Below, one piece after another: positions 17,118 to 25,067 of a stretch of DNA of 64,000 nucleotides (position 1 is its first letter; every line of letters begins with the position of its first letter). A program made the translations under genes and the position numbers. The stretch lies in the NCBI GenBank assembly GCA_965242615.1, contig CBDESR010000005.1:1302001-1366000 (forward strand), given 5' to 3'. Source of the DNA: CBDBCU01 sp965242615 (GTDB lineage: Bacteria > Chloroflexota > Dehalococcoidia > Lucifugimonadales > UBA3495). A model generated the notes under the pieces. That model was not told where the DNA came from and searched no databases. It saw only the letters and a program-made list of their open reading frames with translations.

Positions 17118-17795
17118 CTACTCCCGAAACCGAAACTCCCGCAAATCCTCGGGAATAATCAGTTGGGCGGCGGTCAATTCCTGAATTTCCGCGGGCGTCC
17201 AGCCCGGGGCGTATTCCCGCAGCGCAAAGCCCTGCGGCGTTACCGCAAACAAGCCCAGGTCGGTGGCGACCAGCGTAACCGCGCCGGGCGCGGTAATGGG
17301 CAAGGCGCAGCGTTTCAGCAGCCGGGGCTGGCCGTCCCGGGTGCAATGCTCCATCGCGATAAAGACCCGCTGGGCGCAGGCGGCCAAATCCATTGCGCCG
17401 CCGATGCCGCCGCCCTTACGGGTGGGGATGCGCCAGTTGGCAAAGTCGCCGTTTTCCGCTACCTCATAAGCCCCCATCACGGTAACATCCACCATCCCCT
17501 TGCGAATCAGGGCAAAGGAGTCGGCGTGGTGGACGATAGCCATTCCGGGCATAGCGGTAACATTCTGGCCGCCGGCGTTGACCAGGTGTTTGTCCTCTTG
17601 ACCGGACGGGGCCAGCGGCCCGTAGCCGATGACGCCGTTTTCCGAATGAAAGACGAGGCTTTTGCCGGGGTCAACATAGTTGGAGCAGAGGGTAGGCATC
17701 CCTACGCCCAGGTTGACAATCCACTCATCCTGGAACTCCATAGCCAAGCGGTCGCACATAGCCTGGCGTTGCAGACGGGGCTTATCGGTTGCCAT
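17118..17795 (-). CDS. 3-oxoacid CoA-transferase subunit B (orphan)
   Basis: The 225-residue protein is a family I CoA-transferase beta subunit. It has GVGMPTL near residue 35 and the catalytic Glu in HSENGVIGYG, then the conserved NAGGQNVT and RKGGGIGGAMDL. The start is ATG 17795, preceded by GCAAGGAGGAAACCC; the frame runs further upstream but without a ribosome site. Such enzymes are alpha2beta2, and the alpha gene is normally adjacent. Here none is present in the window: upstream is the divergent hemQ and downstream the M24 peptidase. Either the alpha subunit is encoded elsewhere or the protein works with a distant partner. Confidence 0.88.
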   Translation of the reverse strand: MATDKPRLQRQAMCDRLAMEFQDEWIVNLGVGMPTLCSNYVDPGKSLVFHSENGVIGYGPLAPSGQEDKHLVNAGGQNVTAMPGMAIVHHADSFALIRKGMVDVTVMGAYEVAENGDFANWRIPTRKGGGIGGAMDLAACAQRVFIAMEHCTRDGQPRLLKRCALPITAPGAVTLVATDLGLFAVTPQGFALREYAPGWTPAEIQELTAAQLIIPEDLREFRFRE

Positions 17796-17916
17796 GGGTT
17801 TCCTCCTTGCCGGAGCGGGATAGAGGCGCGGCCTAATAGTAGTGCGGCTGGGGTTCATCCTTGACCGGAGCCGGGGCCGGCTTGGCTTTAGCGGCCGGCT
17901 TTCCGCAAGGCACAGT

Positions 17917-17945
17917 GTATCACAAGTTAAGCAAAGGCCGGTCAA
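17917..17945 (-). promoter_or_regulatory. putative promoter of the CoA-transferase/peptidase genes
   Basis: On the minus strand TTGACC (17945-17940) and TGATAC (17922-17917) are separated by 17 bases, giving a leader of about 115 bases before the ATG at 17795. Confidence 0.45.
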
Positions 17946-18077
17946 GGGCGCTTTCCTTATAATACAACATTAAGCCGGGCGGGGTTCGGCACTGGGCGGG
18001 CGGTTGCCGTTGGGCTAATGCTTTGCTATTATTGGGCGGGACGGGCGGAAAATCTGACGGCAAAGGATGGCAAGGCA

Positions 18078-18776
18078 ATGGCGCAGGATGCGGCGGCGCG
18101 GGACTTCGTTAAGTATTCCTTTTATAAGGTGGCGCCGGAGTGGCGGCTGCTGGCACCGGCGGTACGGGAGCGGAGCAAGGCGGAGTTCGCGGCGGTTCTG
18201 GAGGAGTTTGACGACCGGGTGGCTTGGAGCAGCTACAGTATGACGGCGACCCGGGGGGATGTGGACTTTCTGCTGTGGAAAATCAGTCCGACGCTGGAAG
18301 CCATTGACGCGCTGACTGGGCGGCTGAATCATACCGAGTTGGCCGGGTATCTGGATACGCCCCATTCCTATCTGGCGATGACGCGGCGGTCGCCCTATGT
18401 GGCGGAGCATCAGCACCCGGGGCAGGAGGGGACGGGGGCGACGATGCGGATGGTGGGCCGGAAGTATCTGTTCGTTTATCCCTTTGTCAAGACGCACGAG
18501 TGGTATCAGCGCAGCCAAGAGGAGCGGCAGCGGCTGATGAATGAGCATTTCGAGATTGGGCATCGCTTCCCGGAGGTGAAAATCAGCACTTCCTATTCCT
18601 TTGGGTTGGATGACCAGGAGTTTGTGCTGGGGTTTGAGACGGATGAGCCGGGGGCGTTTCTGGATTTGGTGATGGCACTGCGGGAGTCGGCGGCGCGGCC
18701 CTACACGCTGCGGGACACGCCGATATTTACGGGTTTGCGGAAGTCGGTGCGGGAGTGTTTGGATGGGGTGGGGTAG
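18078..18776 (+). CDS. hemQ: chlorite dismutase-family heme protein, HemQ-like
   Basis: The 232-residue protein matches the HemQ/coproheme decarboxylase branch of the chlorite dismutase family. It opens with FVKYSFYKVAPEWR, has the SSYSMTATRGDVDFLLW segment and the GRKYLFVYPFVKTHEWY helix that holds heme, and ends in a ferredoxin-like half with RDTPIFTGLRKS. In Gram-positive-type heme synthesis HemQ turns coproheme into protoheme. ATG 18078 is chosen over the upstream ATG 18018 because the family begins here and GGATGGCAAGG precedes it. The 3' end of this gene has a near-identical second copy at 20811-20978. Confidence 0.9.
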   Translation: MAQDAAARDFVKYSFYKVAPEWRLLAPAVRERSKAEFAAVLEEFDDRVAWSSYSMTATRGDVDFLLWKISPTLEAIDALTGRLNHTELAGYLDTPHSYLAMTRRSPYVAEHQHPGQEGTGATMRMVGRKYLFVYPFVKTHEWYQRSQEERQRLMNEHFEIGHRFPEVKISTSYSFGLDDQEFVLGFETDEPGAFLDLVMALRESAARPYTLRDTPIFTGLRKSVRECLDGVG

Positions 18777-18791
18777 GCTAAAGGATACCGC

Positions 18792-20525
18792 CTACCCGGT
18801 GGAAGTAGCGCTTTCCGCTACCCGAGCAATGGCATCAAGAACTTCGGTGATTTCCGGGTCGATTTCCTCGCGGGGTACATACTGGGCCAGTTCGTAAAAG
18901 TCCTTCTTGTTCATCAAGTTGGGCAGGTCCAGTTTGGCGAAGTAAGCCCGGAACAAGGGCGTCAGAAAGTCGTCGCTTACTTTGGTGTCGGCATCCCAAG
19001 GGGAGCCTTTGCCGATGGTTTGCAAGGCGCTCTCCACATCCGCAATGGCTTCCCGCATTGCCCGCAGTCGACGGTCGGCTTCACTGGCGGCAAACAAAGG
19101 CTCGGCGGCGTCCCCTTCCGCGGCGGCCCGAGCATAGGCGGTCAGGGTAGACTGGGAACAAAGGTAGTTCTCAATTTCCCGGCGCCGCCAGGATATAATT
19201 TCCAAGCCGTCCCCACTCCTTGCCGGCGGCGTATCCAGCCGGTCGAATATGGCTACTCCTTTCAAGTCAGGGAGGGCTTCCCGCAAACCATAGTAATGGT
19301 TTTGGGCTTTGCTGGGTTGGTTCTCTACATAGGAAACGAAAGCCATCGACAAGGATTTCCGGGCCTTATCGTGGCCCAGCTTGAGGGCAAAGGCTTGCAA
19401 TATCGCCAAGTCGGTGGAACCTTCCAAATAGAGGTTCCAACCGGTCTGTTCGGCTTGGTAATACTGGTCGAAGCCGATTTCCCGCAGGGATTTCAGAACT
19501 TGGCGGCCCCGGTCATCAATGCGATGGGGTTGACCGACGAAAGCGATGACCATATCCCGACCGGCGGCTTCGTTGAGCAACACTTCGGAGTGACTGGCGG
19601 CAATTATCTGGCTGTTGCTGGCGGCGGCTACTTCGCTAATCTGGCGGTAGATTTGCCGCTGGCGCAATATCTCGAGATGGGCGTCCGGTTCATCCAGCAA
19701 GAGAACCGCGCCGGGGTTGGCGTACATATAAGCCAGGATGAGCAAAGTCTGCTGCAAGCCGCGGCCGGTGGAGGACAAATCCAGAGCTACGCCGCGCTCT
19801 CGGTAGCTCATTACAATTTCGCCCCGTTCCGCTACATAGCGGGGAGCTTCAAGGTCAACGCGAAACAAATCCTGTATCTGGGCAACCAAATTGGCCCATT
19901 GACCGAGCTGCTCGTTGTAAATGCGGAAACATAGATTCCGCAGCACCTCGGCGGTGCGCCCTTCACCGACCCGGACATTTACCGCACCTACATCTAATCG
20001 GGTTTCAGTGGCCGCTAACCCGGACATCGGGGGTAGGAAGGCAATCTGCAACCCCTTTACTTCGGCTTCCGGAATTTCCATCCGCTCCGAACCCGCAGCG
20101 TCAGAGCGCAAAGGGCGGCAATAGAAAGACTCCTCGTTAGCGTAGTCGAACTCCAACCCGCAATTCCAGTGGAGGTCATTGTTCACCCCGGATACGGTGA
20201 CATCGATACGCACGTTTTCCGTGTGCTGCTGACCCTGGTTATACTGGCTGTTCCGCACATGGAGTTCGTACCACAGCAAACGGGCGCTGGGTACGGGAAT
20301 AGCAACCAAATCCCGGCGGTTGACGGTAATGCCGCGGCTGGAGCCGGCGGCTTTACCGGAGCGGCGTTCCAGCCACCGTTTCAGGCCAATGTCCCACAGG
20401 GCCAAAGCCTGCATCGCTGAAGTCTTGCCGGAGTTGTTAGGCCCGATAAATACTACCGGGTTTCCCAACTCGATTTCGACTTCGCCAAGCCGTTTGAAGT
20501 TGCGTATGACGATGTTGGTAAGCAT
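18792..20525 (-). CDS. OLD-family ATP-dependent nuclease (AAA/ABC ATPase + TOPRIM)
   Basis: The 577-residue protein has an SMC-like ATPase: Walker A GPNNSGKTS (28-36), the signature LSSTGRGLQQTL, Walker B AVLLLDEPDAHLE, and the H-loop IIAASHSEVLL. A TOPRIM-type nuclease domain follows with LYLEGSTDLAIL and VAIFDRLD. OLD proteins nick or degrade DNA and often act alone or with a UvrD helicase (Gabija) against phage. No helicase gene is adjacent, so this is a class 1-like solitary OLD. It lies convergent to hemQ, and a partial hemQ copy sits just beyond its promoter. A -10-like TATAAT is at 20573-20568. Confidence 0.85.
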   Translation of the reverse strand: MLTNIVIRNFKRLGEVEIELGNPVVFIGPNNSGKTSAMQALALWDIGLKRWLERRSGKAAGSSRGITVNRRDLVAIPVPSARLLWYELHVRNSQYNQGQQHTENVRIDVTVSGVNNDLHWNCGLEFDYANEESFYCRPLRSDAAGSERMEIPEAEVKGLQIAFLPPMSGLAATETRLDVGAVNVRVGEGRTAEVLRNLCFRIYNEQLGQWANLVAQIQDLFRVDLEAPRYVAERGEIVMSYRERGVALDLSSTGRGLQQTLLILAYMYANPGAVLLLDEPDAHLEILRQRQIYRQISEVAAASNSQIIAASHSEVLLNEAAGRDMVIAFVGQPHRIDDRGRQVLKSLREIGFDQYYQAEQTGWNLYLEGSTDLAILQAFALKLGHDKARKSLSMAFVSYVENQPSKAQNHYYGLREALPDLKGVAIFDRLDTPPARSGDGLEIISWRRREIENYLCSQSTLTAYARAAAEGDAAEPLFAASEADRRLRAMREAIADVESALQTIGKGSPWDADTKVSDDFLTPLFRAYFAKLDLPNLMNKKDFYELAQYVPREEIDPEITEVLDAIARVAESATSTG

Positions 20526-20584
20526 AGCGCACGACCATCATGTGGATTATTGGGCCAATTATAGCACAGCACAGTATAAAAGCA

Positions 20585-20636
20585 GGGGCGCACCCCGCGG
20601 GATGCGCCCCCTAATCCATTGCCGGCTGATGGACTG
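20585..20636. repeat. 52-bp palindromic repeat, copy 1
   Basis: GGGGCGCA, a ten-base loop and TGCGCCCC form a strong hairpin, followed by CTAATCCATTGCCGGCTGA. The same 52 bases occur at 34022-34073 with two differences. It may be a REP-like element or a transcription terminator carried with mobile DNA. Confidence 0.75.
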
Positions 20637-20747
20637 CCCTCCCAGCAGGTCGACAGTGGTAACGACAACGCCCCTTAATCACTGCGCCGGCTAAGACTGT
20701 CCTACCTCATCGCTATTGTTGCTCAGCCCACGGCAAGACAGCCCGAA

Positions 20748-20978
20748 TGCCTGGGGCAGGAGGGGACGAGTGCCGCCAGCCTTTTACCACCCTGCGTTGC
20801 TGGCTGGCGGGATGGACAGGAGTTTGTGCCGGGGTTTGAGACGGATGAGCCGGGGGCGTTTCTGGATTTGGTGATGGCGCTGCGGGAGTTGGCGGCGCGG
20901 CCCTACACGCTGCGGGACACGCCGATATTTACGGGTTTGCGGAAGTCGGTGCGGGAGTGTTTGGAGGGGGTGGGGTGA
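20748..20978 (+). pseudogene. partial duplicate of hemQ 3' end
   Basis: 20811-20978 repeats hemQ 18608-18776 (last 56 codons) with about five base differences and ends in TGA instead of TAG. A further 17-base match to hemQ 18417-18433 (GGGGCAGGAGGGGACG) lies at 20750-20766, so an internally deleted copy is likely. It has no start and cannot make a functional protein. Its high identity means a recent event. Together with hemQ it brackets the OLD gene as direct repeats. Confidence 0.85.
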
Positions 20979-21004
20979 TGCAGAAAATTCTGCGTAGGCC
21001 AACG

Positions 21005-21997
21005 TCAGAACGGAAGGTCGTCAATATCCCTTTCTGCCCTTGCTACGGGGCGCGCAGGCCGCAACATTCGCTCGAAATGTGCCTTCAGGTCTTCCATGAC
21101 CTCTGGCACGTATTCAGGCAACACGCGTTGCGTCCTGGTTATCAGGTTGACCATATCTTGGAAAGACCTCCGGGCCTTCGCAGAATCGCCATCTCTCGCA
21201 CTTCGATAGGCATCCATACCAAGATCGTAAAGCCAAGGCGAACTCTCTTTAAGATCACTAAGCAGCACGAGGAAACCGGGAGCACCCGAGAGCCTCATTG
21301 CAATCACCCTAGATTGCTCTGACGAAACGAAATATGACCTTCCTTGCGGTATGCGGAGGGCCATTACTTCGTCCAGTCTTGCCGAAAGACGACGGAGTTC
21401 CCGACTTTCCAGCCTACTGCCTACAATCTCCACCAAGTTTGACAGTTCGCTACGCACTTCAGATATGGTGGATAGCATATCTGCTATGGTGCGTTGCTCC
21501 GGGTCCTCGCTCTGGCGCAATCGTTGGAGGTCTAGGGCAACTGAGATAGGGGTCTCCAAGTCGTTGGGGTTGGCTTGCAGAGCCTTGACTTGTTCAGCAA
21601 TGGACGTCTTCGCTTTCGCCACGTTGTCAAGGTCGTGGAGATCGATAAATACCGTTCGATTTCCTGCAACGTCAAAAGGTATTTCCTCACCCACCCGTAT
21701 AATTTGCACGAACGGCTTAACTATGGCGTGGCGGAGGGCCAGTTCATAAAATACATTGGGATTCCGGTCAGTCAGGTCGGCGATGACAAGGTCGTCATCT
21801 ACGATATGTTGAATTACCTGGCTCGTAATAATGCCAGGCTTGTCGATCTCGTCAGCCCGAGTAGACACGTACCCCAGAGGCTCCACCGCCGGGCGAATGA
21901 TGTGCTGGAGGACTTGATCGGAGTGCTTGCGGATCTCCGAATCAGGCTCACCAATCGGCGCGATAACGAAACAGGACTTGCTGCCAGACTCTACCAT
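21005..21997 (-). CDS. NDT/TIR-like nucleotide-binding sensor or effector protein
   Basis: The protein has about 330 residues. Residues 8-120 hold a Rossmann-like domain with CFVIAPIG, then IADLTDRNPNVFYELALRHA. This pattern is shared by nucleoside deoxyribosyltransferase-like and TIR/SLOG-type domains common in defence systems. A long coiled-coil (residues 140-215) and a helical C-terminal domain follow. Three ATGs in a row begin the frame; GGGAG is best placed for the third (21997). Function is unknown: NAD or nucleotide binding is an inference from the fold. It is on the same strand as, and 385 bases downstream of, the six-gene operon ending at 22382, and could be an add-on to it. Confidence 0.65.
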   Translation of the reverse strand: MVESGSKSCFVIAPIGEPDSEIRKHSDQVLQHIIRPAVEPLGYVSTRADEIDKPGIITSQVIQHIVDDDLVIADLTDRNPNVFYELALRHAIVKPFVQIIRVGEEIPFDVAGNRTVFIDLHDLDNVAKAKTSIAEQVKALQANPNDLETPISVALDLQRLRQSEDPEQRTIADMLSTISEVRSELSNLVEIVGSRLESRELRRLSARLDEVMALRIPQGRSYFVSSEQSRVIAMRLSGAPGFLVLLSDLKESSPWLYDLGMDAYRSARDGDSAKARRSFQDMVNLITRTQRVLPEYVPEVMEDLKAHFERMLRPARPVARAERDIDDLPF

Positions 21998-22381
21998 CAT
22001 CATCTCCCGTTCGTCTGCCCTTACCTCTGGTCTTACTGGGGTAAAGATGCCGTAAGAATTTATACGGCCGCCAGATTTTATTATATGTGATTATCGTATG
22101 TCAAGCACATTGTGTCCATTTTATAGCCCCGTGCAAAAATCCTCTAGATTTCTTTTCCGTCCACCAATGAAGACGAATTCCGCCGTTTTTCGCAGGAATT
22201 GTGACGGGGTGGAAATTTTGTGAAGGAGGAGTATTCTGCCTGTTTGGACTTTTGTTGGGGCGATTTCTATGACCGAATGGCTTATCCACTTGAAGGAACC
22301 AAGTGGTATTCAGACCGCGAGATAGAGTACGTTGTGACATCGATAGGGATTTAACCGTGGCTAGTTGTCCCGCCCTTTTGC
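21998..22381. other. AT-richer intergenic region with probable minus-strand promoter
   Basis: This is the lowest-GC stretch nearby. On the minus strand TTGACA (22104-22099) is followed by TATAAT-like runs, though the spacing is shorter than ideal. I see no protein-like frame. A 79-codon minus frame at 22101-22340 lacks any recognisable feature. Confidence 0.35.
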
Positions 22382-23242
22382 CTATGGGCTTAGGCCGAAG
22401 GTGTTGATCCAGATGAGGGCTGTGGTACGGGATCGTTCTGCCTCAGATTTGGTTATGTTCCACTCTTGAGAGATGGCGCTGTAAGCATCCTCATCAGTCT
22501 GGCTTGCGGTGGCAAGCACACTTTCGATGAATGGTGATGCTTGCAGGGATAAACGAACCCAAGCGTTGAACTGCTCCTTGGCCAAGCCGGAGGGGATAGC
22601 TAATATCCCGACTTCCCTGATGGCGATTTCCTGTTGCTCGAGCGTAGGAATTTCAAGCCCACGCTGCTGGTATGCCAACCATAGGTAATCCGGATTTCGG
22701 GTGAGCGGCTTCCAGCCATCAAAGGATTCTGCGGTGTCTTGCCGTTCCAGCGGCGTATCAGAATGGAGGGTCGGGATAATCTGGTTCCAAGCATCGAACT
22801 CGGCATCGGAGACTTCGTGGGCTTTCAGGAATAGGAGGTGTTCAAACCATTCCGCGTCAAAGTCGGCCGGAGGTGGGCAAAGGATTTCCACGTTGCCGTT
22901 GCCATAAATGCTCATGCCAGCGTTGGTGAGGTTGGCCGAGCCTACCAAGACATTACTGTCGAAGCGGTAGTACTTGGCGTGAAGCCGGTTGTGGAGCAAA
23001 AAAGTTCCGTTGAGGCCCAGCACGAGAGGCCGGCAAGCCAAGTCAGTTGTTCCGGCTTGGATGTCCTGCGGAGTCCAGCGCGACACGCAGGTTATGCTGG
23101 CATCCGGAGCGATGGAGTTCAGGACAAGCGTCAGCGGTTGCTCCTTGATGTAAGGAGCAACTATGACTGCTTCTTGGGCGTTGGCACAGGAAGCAGTTAA
23201 TATTTCCCAGCAAGTGGGGTTATTCGGGAGAGTCGACGACAC
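22382..23242 (-). CDS. phospholipase D-family nuclease-like protein
   Basis: The 286-residue protein has one HKD motif, LHNRLHAKYYR then VLVGSANLTNAG (residues about 84-109), so it would need to dimerise to form the usual two-motif active site. The preceding half (EAVIVAPYIKEQ) is the typical PLD-fold entry strand. The C-terminal 150 residues are a helical region without a name I can give. Single-HKD PLD proteins serve as DNA nucleases in DISARM (DrmC) and restriction systems. It is the last gene of the operon and starts 23 bases inside the GHKL gene before it, which implies translational coupling. Confidence 0.8.
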   Translation of the reverse strand: MSSTLPNNPTCWEILTASCANAQEAVIVAPYIKEQPLTLVLNSIAPDASITCVSRWTPQDIQAGTTDLACRPLVLGLNGTFLLHNRLHAKYYRFDSNVLVGSANLTNAGMSIYGNGNVEILCPPPADFDAEWFEHLLFLKAHEVSDAEFDAWNQIIPTLHSDTPLERQDTAESFDGWKPLTRNPDYLWLAYQQRGLEIPTLEQQEIAIREVGILAIPSGLAKEQFNAWVRLSLQASPFIESVLATASQTDEDAYSAISQEWNITKSEAERSRTTALIWINTFGLSP

Positions 23243-25067
23243 CCTCGTCCATCAGCCTGCTTAAGATGCGGCCCCATCGCCGACAAGTGTCTTGGAAATC
23301 GACTCGGGTTCGCTGGTCCTGGATTTCGTCTTCCATCCGGGCCAAGGCCAAGATGATAAGCCGGAGGGCACTGGCCGGGCGGCTGTCTTGCTCGTTGTTT
23401 TCCGAGCCAGCCTGGTTTTCCAGGAATTCAAGGTAGTCGTATGCCGGGTGATTGATGTTGAGTTTGACCACCAATACCCCGGATTGGGAGGTTTCAACTT
23501 CAAACACCGCAGAGCCGCTGAGGCTCGCGTTGATGAACTTGTAACGGTATCGGCGTTCTACCGTTATCTGGGCCTGCCTCTGGGCTTCCTCTAACGGGAG
23601 TCCCGATTCAGTAAGGTCTTTGGTGAGCTCTTCTATTTTCACGGTGTCTTCCACCGTGTCGAAAAGGTCATCGGTAGGCGTCCGCTCGGACTCTGAGTTG
23701 CGGAGAGCTTCCTCAATTGCTTGAGTGCCCAGTTCTTCCGCTTTTTGAACGGTGGTTACCGAGGAGATGTCAACCGGACTGGATGGGCGAGGGCGCTGAC
23801 TGAATTTGCGCTGGATCTCGCGCATCATATAGCGGACGGTGTTCCGGATATGTTCCGCTATGCCGTACAGGTCGGTTTCCAGCCCGTCGGTCTCGTCTCG
23901 GGCCTCGGTGTCGCCGCTGTCTGACAAGTTCAGGTCTCGAAGTGCCCTGACAAAATGGGACACCGTTTGTTTGTTGTGGTCTACTCCGAAAAGGTCGTCG
24001 CACCCCTCGTTGAATTTTACTTCGCAGCCCCACCACCGGTTCAAAGGATGTGATCCACCTCCTTGGTCGGTGGTTGCCATGGTGCGGTCCAGAGTTATCT
24101 CGCGGTTTTCCCGAATGATGGAAACTCCCATGTTTTTGTTGGCGTGTTGACCGTAGTCGCGCTGGCCAGGCAGGTCACGGTAATTGCCTAAGGGTTCGCT
24201 TTTGACTAAGGAATACGTGACGGTGACGGTCTCCTCTTTGCCGTCAACTATGACGGTAAAATCCTGTGTGCGGAGGAGGTCGAACATAGGTTGGGCACCC
24301 CAGACTCCTGGGGTGTTTGAGGTTGGCATCAGATAAAGGGGATCGTTAGGTCGGACCTGCGCCTCGGCTATGATGGTGTTGTCCGGTTCCCAGAAGGAAG
24401 CCATCCGAATTGTCAAGGATTGGCTGTTGATGTAATGCCGGTAGATCCGCCCGATTTCCTCCTCGATATGTCGGAATACTGTGTCGGATCGCATAGTGAT
24501 GCGGTCGATGTCGGACCACACTACCAGGGTGCCGCTGGAACTGACATTTTGTTTGGCTAGTTGCAGCCATTCTTGCGGGACAGGTTGCCGATCGGGAAAG
24601 ATTAGGGACTGTTGACCGGCTTCCACTTCTTCTATGGATAGATAGGCGTGGTGGGAGCTGTCGGGGCCGTCTTGCCAGGACCAGACGTCTAATTTCTTGC
24701 ACTGGGATGCGGACGACGTAGGCAACCCCATGCCATACTTTCCGATGGTTCTGACGCTTTGGAGAGGCTTGTGGCCTCCGAAGGACAGGGCTAAGGATAA
24801 CGTCTCGGGAGACATACCTTCACCATTGTCGAGGACGGCGATTTTTTGAATCCGCTGGACGGTCCTGGTGGGGCCGGGGACTTGGGCTTCTTTAACCAAG
24901 AGTTCTACTTGGGAAGCGTTGGCATCAATGGAGTTGTCGATGAGTTCGGCGATGGCGTTGGCAGCATGGGGGTAACGGCTGTCCCGGAGGGCCCTTATGA
25001 GCATCGCGGGCTGGAAGATGGGATTTGAGTCCGAGGAGCCGCTTTGGATACTTACGTCGGTTGCCAT
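23220..25067 (-). CDS. GHKL ATPase (MORC/MutL/Hsp90-like), operon gene 5
   Basis: The 615-residue protein has the Bergerat ATP-binding fold: N-box AIAELIDNSIDA (38-49), G1 DNGEGM (80-85) and G2 IGKYGMGLPTSS (108-119). This is followed by a transducer-like middle and a coiled-coil tail (IEELTKDLTESGLPLEEAQ). ATG 25067 is chosen because GGGAG lies seven bases upstream; it overlaps the helicase stop by 16 bases. GHKL proteins clamp on DNA or partner proteins through ATP-driven dimerisation. No endonuclease motif of MutL type is visible. It is one of two unrelated GHKL proteins in the same operon. Confidence 0.85.
   Translation of the reverse strand: MATDVSIQSGSSDSNPIFQPAMLIRALRDSRYPHAANAIAELIDNSIDANASQVELLVKEAQVPGPTRTVQRIQKIAVLDNGEGMSPETLSLALSFGGHKPLQSVRTIGKYGMGLPTSSASQCKKLDVWSWQDGPDSSHHAYLSIEEVEAGQQSLIFPDRQPVPQEWLQLAKQNVSSSGTLVVWSDIDRITMRSDTVFRHIEEEIGRIYRHYINSQSLTIRMASFWEPDNTIIAEAQVRPNDPLYLMPTSNTPGVWGAQPMFDLLRTQDFTVIVDGKEETVTVTYSLVKSEPLGNYRDLPGQRDYGQHANKNMGVSIIRENREITLDRTMATTDQGGGSHPLNRWWGCEVKFNEGCDDLFGVDHNKQTVSHFVRALRDLNLSDSGDTEARDETDGLETDLYGIAEHIRNTVRYMMREIQRKFSQRPRPSSPVDISSVTTVQKAEELGTQAIEEALRNSESERTPTDDLFDTVEDTVKIEELTKDLTESGLPLEEAQRQAQITVERRYRYKFINASLSGSAVFEVETSQSGVLVVKLNINHPAYDYLEFLENQAGSENNEQDSRPASALRLIILALARMEDEIQDQRTRVDFQDTCRRWGRILSRLMDEGVVDSPE

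Noticed and set aside
18792..20525. Gabija system
   Set aside because: The OLD-type ATPase-nuclease fits GajA only loosely and there is no adjacent UvrD-like GajB helicase.
22101..22340. 79-codon minus-strand frame in the AT-rich gap
   Set aside because: No ribosome site, no recognisable motif; the region looks regulatory.
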